Positions 31,311 through 35,774 of a stretch of 35,774 bases of DNA are shown in pieces. The translations under genes were made by a program, and so were the position numbers. Origin of the DNA: Tannerellaceae bacterium (lineage in GTDB: Bacteria > Bacteroidota > Bacteroidia > Bacteroidales > Tannerellaceae); NCBI GenBank assembly GCA_031274415.1, contig JAISQD010000060.1:1-35774 (forward strand), written 5' to 3'. The notes beneath the pieces were generated by a model that worked only from the letters and a program-made list of their open reading frames with translations, ran no database searches and was not told the DNA's origin. Each line of letters opens with the position of its first letter. The stretch's first letter is position 1.

Positions 31311-34300
31311 GCCTCCTTTATTTTCTTTTGTCTGTCCGTAGAAATAAAACAATACATCGCCGGTACGATATATAATGTCATAAACGTGGAGACGACCATC
31401 CCGCCAACCACCGCCGTACCCATCGCAATACGCTGGTTCGCCCCCTCGGCCGAAGCAAACACCAGGGGAAGAAGCCCCAGGATCGTGGAGGCGCTGGTCA
31501 TCAGGATCGGGCGGAGGCGTTGGGTCGCCGCCGTATGGATCGCTTCAAGGAAAGGCGTTCCCGCCTCCTGCCGTTGGTTGGCAAACTCGACGATCAATAT
31601 CCCGTTTTTCGCCACCAGCCCGATCAGCATAATCACCCCGATCTGGCTAAAGATATTCATCGTAATATCCGAGAAGTGCATAAACACCAACGCCCCCGCA
31701 ATAGCCAACGGTACGGTGAACATCACCACCAGCGGGTCTTTGAAGCTCTCGAACTGGGCGGCCAGGACGAGGTAAATCATCACCAACGCCAATATCAGCG
31801 CAAACATCAAACTGTTCGAGCTTTCACGAAACTCTTTCGATTCGCCCGAAAGCGCCGTCCGGAAGCTGCCATCCAACACCTCGGAAGCGATCTTGTCCAT
31901 CTCGTCCAGGCCGTTCCCCAGCGTATACCCTTTGTTCAGTCCGCTGGTCACCGTCGCCGACACGAAGCGGTTGTAGCGGTAAAGCTGCGGCGGGGCGACA
32001 TCCTCGCGGAGCGTGACCAGGTTGTCCAGCTGGATCATATTCTCGTTGTTGTCGCTGCGGACATAGATAGATTTCAGGTTTAACGGCGTATTCCGCTGTT
32101 GGCGGTTGATCTCTCCCAGTATCTGGTACTGCTTTCCGTTCATATAGAAATAGCCCATCCGCTGTCCGCTCAACGCATATTGCAGCGTCTGGGCGATATT
32201 CCGCGTACTGATCCCCAGCAAAGAGGCCTTATCGCGGTTGATCTCTATGCGGGTTTCGGGCTTTGTGAACTTCAGGTTGACGTCGGCCATCTGGAAAGCC
32301 GGATTGTCGTTCACCCGTTGTATAAATTCAGGCAGAAATTCCCTTAGCTTCTCGATATTGGGCGCCTGCAGGACATACTGCACAGGCATCCCCCCGCGGC
32401 GTCCGCCGAACGTAGACTGCTGTTGCACGAAAGCGCGGGCTTTCGTCTCTTTCCGGACGGCGACGGAGAGTTCGTCCGCGATCAGCATCTGCGAACGTTC
32501 GCGCTTTTTAATGTCGGGCAGGATGACGCTCAAAAAACCGTTGGAGCTGGACGAGCGTGTGGTGACGGCTACCCGCTCCGGGGCAAGGGAATCCGTAAGG
32601 TATTCAATCCTATCGGCAAAGTCGCGGAGAAACTCGAACGTCGTCCCCTCCGGCCCCCGCAAGTTAATGGAGACCATCGAACGGTCTTCCAAAGGCGCCA
32701 GTTCGGAGGGTATCTTCTTCCAGAAAAAGCCGATCATCCCGAACAGGACGACGACGATCGGGACGGCAAACCATTTCCTCCCCAGGAAAGCACGGAGCGT
32801 CCGGGCATAAAAGGTGTTCAACCCCTCGAAGAACGGGTCGGTCTTGACGTACAGCCAATTCTTCTTCTCCCGGCTCCTTAGCAGCTTCGTGGCCAGCATC
32901 GGCGTGAACGTCAGCGCCACAAAGGAGGAGATCGCCACCGATCCGGCGATCACGATACTGAACTCCTTAAAGAGACGCCCCGTCATCCCCTCCATAAAGA
33001 CGATCGGGATGAAGACGGCGACAAGGGTCACGGTAGTGGAAATCACAGCGAAGAAAATCTCTTTCGACCCCTCTATCCCCGCCTCTTTGGGGCTCATCCC
33101 TTTCTCTATCCTGACGTAGATATTTTCCGTAACGACAATCGCATCGTCCACCACCAGCCCGACGGACAGCACGATCGCCAACAGCGACAGCACATTGATC
33201 GAAAAGCCGGCGATATACATAATAAAGAACGCCCCGACCAGCGAAACGGGAATGACGACGACCGGTATCAACGTCACACGCCAATCCCGCAAAAACAGGA
33301 AGATGATCAAGACCACCAACAGGAAAGCGACATAGATCGTCTCCTGTACCTCGGCGATGGAAGCGCGTATAAAGCGGGTGTTGTCATACACAATCTCGAT
33401 CGACACATCTTCGGGAAGATCTTTCTTCAGCTGCTCGATACGGGTATAGGCCTCGTTGGCGATTTCGATATGGTTCGCCCCGGGCTGGGGGACGATGACG
33501 TCGATCACCATCGGTTCGCCGTTCATGCGCATAAAGCTGCGCATATCTTCCGGAGCCAGTTCAGCGCGCCCGACATCCTGAAAGCGGACGATATTCTCAT
33601 TCTCTTCCTTTATAATAAGGTCGTTAAACTCTTTCGCCGTATGCATCAGCCCCAATGTCCGGATCGAGAGGTCGATCGTATTCCCCTCGATACTGCCGGA
33701 GGGCAGCTCGACGTTTTCCGCCTCTACCGCATTGCGGATATCCAGGGGCGTGACGCCATAGCCGGCCATCTTGATCGGGTCGAGCCAAAGGCGCATCGAA
33801 TACCGCTTCTGCCCCCATATATCCACCCCGCTGACGTTCTGGATCGTTTGCAGCCGCTCCTTTACGGTGAGTTCGGCTATTTCGCTCAGCTCCATCAGGG
33901 AGCGCTGTCCGCTGCGGATACCGATCTGCATGATCGGGGTGGCGTCGGCATCGGCTTTGGTCACGATGGGCGGGTCGCAGTCGCGCGGGAGGTAACGTTG
34001 GGCGCGTGACACCTTGTCGCGCACATCATTGGCCGCCGTCTCAAGGTCGACCGACAGCTCAAACTCCACCGTAATACGGCTATCGCCCTGGCTGCTCACG
34101 CTGCTCAGGGAACGGATACCGGGTATGCCGTTGATATTCTGCTCCAGCGGTTCGGTAATCTGGTTCATGATCACATCGGCGTTCGCCCCCGGATAGGAGG
34201 TATTGACGGAGATAATCGGTTGGTCAACGCTCGGAAACTCCCGCACGCCCAACGACCGGTAGCCGATCATGCCAAACAGCAGGATGACCAGTACCATGAC

Positions 34301-34348
34301 GGTGGAAAGTACCGGGCGTTTGATGCTTATTTCGGAAATATTTGCCAT
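31307..34348 (-). CDS. RND-family inner-membrane efflux pump (AcrB/HAE1 type)
   Basis: The 1013-residue protein is a proton-driven exporter. It begins ISIKRPVLSTVMVLVILLFG (first membrane helix) and shows the periplasmic porter motif SVDQPIISVNTSYPGA, the proton-relay stretch LSVGLVVDDAIVVTENIY with two neighbouring Asp, FIPIVFMEGMTGRLFKEF, and the second-half helices LVLAAQFESFKDPLVVMF and IGLVAKNGILIVEFANQ. Twelve membrane helices are expected. It works with the fusion protein encoded 11 bp upstream and the TolC-like factor coupled downstream. The length is slightly short for the family but complete. The exported compound cannot be read; drugs, bile salts or metabolites are possible. Confidence 0.96.
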   Translation of the reverse strand: MANISEISIKRPVLSTVMVLVILLFGMIGYRSLGVREFPSVDQPIISVNTSYPGANADVIMNQITEPLEQNINGIPGIRSLSSVSSQGDSRITVEFELSVDLETAANDVRDKVSRAQRYLPRDCDPPIVTKADADATPIMQIGIRSGQRSLMELSEIAELTVKERLQTIQNVSGVDIWGQKRYSMRLWLDPIKMAGYGVTPLDIRNAVEAENVELPSGSIEGNTIDLSIRTLGLMHTAKEFNDLIIKEENENIVRFQDVGRAELAPEDMRSFMRMNGEPMVIDVIVPQPGANHIEIANEAYTRIEQLKKDLPEDVSIEIVYDNTRFIRASIAEVQETIYVAFLLVVLIIFLFLRDWRVTLIPVVVIPVSLVGAFFIMYIAGFSINVLSLLAIVLSVGLVVDDAIVVTENIYVRIEKGMSPKEAGIEGSKEIFFAVISTTVTLVAVFIPIVFMEGMTGRLFKEFSIVIAGSVAISSFVALTFTPMLATKLLRSREKKNWLYVKTDPFFEGLNTFYARTLRAFLGRKWFAVPIVVVLFGMIGFFWKKIPSELAPLEDRSMVSINLRGPEGTTFEFLRDFADRIEYLTDSLAPERVAVTTRSSSSNGFLSVILPDIKKRERSQMLIADELSVAVRKETKARAFVQQQSTFGGRRGGMPVQYVLQAPNIEKLREFLPEFIQRVNDNPAFQMADVNLKFTKPETRIEINRDKASLLGISTRNIAQTLQYALSGQRMGYFYMNGKQYQILGEINRQQRNTPLNLKSIYVRSDNNENMIQLDNLVTLREDVAPPQLYRYNRFVSATVTSGLNKGYTLGNGLDEMDKIASEVLDGSFRTALSGESKEFRESSNSLMFALILALVMIYLVLAAQFESFKDPLVVMFTVPLAIAGALVFMHFSDITMNIFSQIGVIMLIGLVAKNGILIVEFANQRQEAGTPFLEAIHTAATQRLRPILMTSASTILGLLPLVFASAEGANQRIAMGTAVVGGMVVSTFMTLYIVPAMYCFISTDRQKKIKEA

Positions 34349-34359
34349 ACGGGAGTGGG

Positions 34360-35454
34360 TTAATGCAGGTTATCAATGATCACTTTCATCCCCGTACGCA
34401 TCTGCATTACACCTGTCGTAATCACCGTATCGCCGGGGTTGATGCCCTCCAGCACCTCGACGCGGCTTTCCGTCCGCAGCCCGATAAGGATCTCCGTCGG
34501 TTTCGCCACGCCGCCTTTATAGAGGTAAACGATGTTTTTCCCCATCTCCGGGATCACCGCTTCGCTCGGTATAGTCAAGGCATTGACCTCCCTTTTGGAA
34601 AGGAGGATCGAGAGCGTCCGCCCGGGCTGGATGACCTCGTCCAGGTTCGGGTAAATGGCGCGCGCTTTCAGTGAGCGGGTGGCCGATTCGATCTTACTCT
34701 CCAGGGCATACACCTTTGCGCGGTAATCCTGCATGATGCCGGCAGCCGACTCCATACGGAAGACGATGGATGTACCGTCCTTTATCTCCGGAACATATTT
34801 TTCGGGAAAGGAAAATTCTATCTTTATAGGGGAAATCTTCGTCAGCTTGACAATCACCGTAGAGGGGGTGGCGTAGGCGCCCTCACTCACCGAACGCAGC
34901 CCGATGATCCCATCGAAAGGGGCGCGCAGCTCTGTCTGGGCGATATTCGCCTTGACCAGTTCGATATCCGCCATCAGCTTCTCATATTCGGTGGTGACCT
35001 GTTCGTAGGCCTCCTGGCTGACGGCATCTTTCTCCAACAGGGTACGCTGACGGTAGACGCGGTCACGCGCCAGGGGGACTTGCGCCTCCAGTTTCTTCAA
35101 TTGCGCCTGCAAGGGTTTGTCATTGATTTTGGCCAGCAGATCGCCCTCCTTGACGTGTGTCCCCTCGGTAAAATAGATCGCCACGATCTTACCGGACGAC
35201 TCAAACGAGAGGTCTACCTCTTCGTCGGGAATCGTGCTTCCCGTTGCGATATACGTATCGGTTAGCGGTTGCAGATGGATCACCTCTGCATCAATATTCA
35301 AAATCTGTGTCCTGGGTGATGGCCGCGACGGCGGAACATCACCGGAGATGCCGGCAGAGTCCGTCAACATTGTTTTAATCTGCGGGTATACAACTATCCC
35401 TAAAATTAAGAGCGCGATAATCGCCATGATTCCCCATCTCATTCTTTTCGCCAT
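34360..35454 (-). CDS. Periplasmic membrane fusion protein of the RND efflux pump
   Basis: The 364-residue protein has one N-terminal membrane anchor (about 7-26) and no lipobox. It continues with the split biotinyl-lipoyl-like domain (VDLSFESSGKIVAIYFTEGTHVKEGDLLAKIND and TELRAPFDGIIGLRSVSEGAY), a short helical hairpin (about 125-175; QLKKLEAQVPLARDRVYRQ), then beta-barrel and membrane-proximal domains ending VITTGVMQMRTGMKVIIDN. It bridges the RND pump and the TolC-like channel. A good promoter lies about 50 bp upstream, so it heads a transcript that may extend through uxaA. Confidence 0.94.
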   Translation of the reverse strand: MAKRMRWGIMAIIALLILGIVVYPQIKTMLTDSAGISGDVPPSRPSPRTQILNIDAEVIHLQPLTDTYIATGSTIPDEEVDLSFESSGKIVAIYFTEGTHVKEGDLLAKINDKPLQAQLKKLEAQVPLARDRVYRQRTLLEKDAVSQEAYEQVTTEYEKLMADIELVKANIAQTELRAPFDGIIGLRSVSEGAYATPSTVIVKLTKISPIKIEFSFPEKYVPEIKDGTSIVFRMESAAGIMQDYRAKVYALESKIESATRSLKARAIYPNLDEVIQPGRTLSILLSKREVNALTIPSEAVIPEMGKNIVYLYKGGVAKPTEILIGLRTESRVEVLEGINPGDTVITTGVMQMRTGMKVIIDNLH

Positions 35455-35510
35455 ATCTAATGGTATTATTCTTCGGATTTTACATTCAGGTTAAACATTA
35501 AGACGCCCCC

Positions 35511-35541
35511 CAAAGGTAAAGGTTTAATTTTAATTTCCAAA
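35511..35541 (-). promoter_or_regulatory. Promoter of the efflux-uxaBA operon
   Basis: On the minus strand, TTTG (35541-35538) is followed after 19 bp by TACCTTTG (35518-35511), an exact fit to the phylum's consensus. Transcription would start near 35505, giving a leader of about 50 bases before the fusion protein gene. Confidence 0.65.
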
Positions 35542-35629
35542 ATATCCGCCGGAATCCGGAATCCAGCATCAGCATCAGCATTTACAGAATTATAGCATTT
35601 ACAGAATTAGCGCCCTCCCCCATAGAACC

Positions 35630-35685
35630 TTATAATGACGACGAATCACAATCGCCTGAAAATCAAATAGTATCCGTCATTATAA
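35630..35685. repeat. Inverted repeat with 11-bp perfect arms
   Basis: TTATAATGACG (35630-35640) and CGTCATTATAA (35675-35685) are exact complements around a 34-base loop. There is no T run, so a terminator role is doubtful. It adjoins the next repeat and may mark one end of a dispersed element. Confidence 0.55.
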
Positions 35686-35774
35686 CCGAGCGCAAGCAAG
35701 AACGTCATGTCGACCGAGCGCAGCGAGTGGAGACACCTCCGATCGCAAGGGCGGACGGGTCGATCGGAGGTGTC
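35686..35774. repeat. CGAGCGCAGCGAG-type dispersed repeat with a 14-bp hairpin, cut by the window end
   Basis: The arms GACACCTCCGATCG (35732-35745) and CGATCGGAGGTGTC (35761-35774) are perfect complements around a 15-base loop. Just before them are ACCGAGCGCAAGCAAG and GACCGAGCGCAGCGAGTGGAG. I know similar GTCGAGCGCAGCGAG...GAGACATCTC motifs as interspersed intergenic repeats in Bacteroidota, of unknown function. The structure may continue beyond the window. Confidence 0.55.

Larger units (their letters stand above)
35455..35774. other. Gene-free end region with short tandem and inverted repeats
   Basis: No gene is seen in the last 320 bp. After the efflux promoter come CCGGAATCCGGAATCC and CAGCATCAGCATCAGCA micro-repeats, then two copies of a 17-bp unit AGCATTTACAGAATTAK (35577-35593, 35594-35610), and then two inverted repeats that are listed separately. 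Confidence 0.6.

Noticed and set aside
35577..35610. Start of a CRISPR array
   Set aside because: Only two adjacent copies with no spacer between them, and no cas genes in the window.
1..35774. tRNA or rRNA genes
   Set aside because: I saw no cloverleaf with an anticodon arm and T-loop consensus and no rRNA-like stretch; the IVP gene here is not inside rRNA.

Overview
This 35.8-kb window comes from a member of the Bacteroidota, most likely the order Bacteroidales. The evidence is a SusC/SusD polysaccharide utilisation locus (PUL) controlled by a hybrid two-component system, promoters of the Bacteroides type (TTTG, about 19-21 bp, TAnnTTTG), four-helix-bundle 'IVP' cassettes, and many lipoproteins. 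Genus cannot be assigned by eye.

Left edge (1-1215): the 3' end of a sensor histidine kinase and its LuxR-type response regulator. They are split by a ~440-bp four-helix-bundle (23S rRNA IVP-like) cassette with imperfect terminal inverted repeats.

PUL (about 1215-15727): a hybrid two-component regulator (minus strand) faces divergent susC, susD, susE-like, GH76 and GH92 genes. This set suggests use of an alpha-1,6-linked mannan. The GH92 has Gln where I expect the catalytic acid Glu, which suggests mannosyl-phosphate as substrate. The PUL is bracketed by direct repeats. A ~97 % identical, broken copy of the promoter and 5' part of an aldehyde dehydrogenase gene lies on the left, and the intact gene on the right. 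This looks like an integration or duplication scar. The left fragment has replaced the native 3' end of the regulator gene.

Central operon (16783-26887, plus strand): a 47-residue membrane peptide, a DUF5685-like protein, a STAS protein, a lipoprotein fusing two permuted solute-binding modules to an ABC permease, an ABC ATPase with an unusual C-terminal extension, a PrsW-type intramembrane protease, an NMT1-like binding protein, a sensor with PP2C phosphatase and RsbW-like kinase domains, and dusB. Genes are tightly spaced and often overlap by 4 bp. I read the core as a partner-switching circuit built around an amino-acid-type ABC transporter. I do not recognise it as a described system, and it is the main candidate for something new.

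Right part (27061-35541, minus strand): an RND efflux operon (membrane fusion protein, RND pump, TolC-like factor) runs on without an obvious break into uxaB and uxaA (tagaturonate/altronate catabolism) and ends at a strong bidirectional terminator. A possible small RNA on the plus strand ends at the same terminator. The last 320 bp hold short tandem and inverted repeats and no gene.
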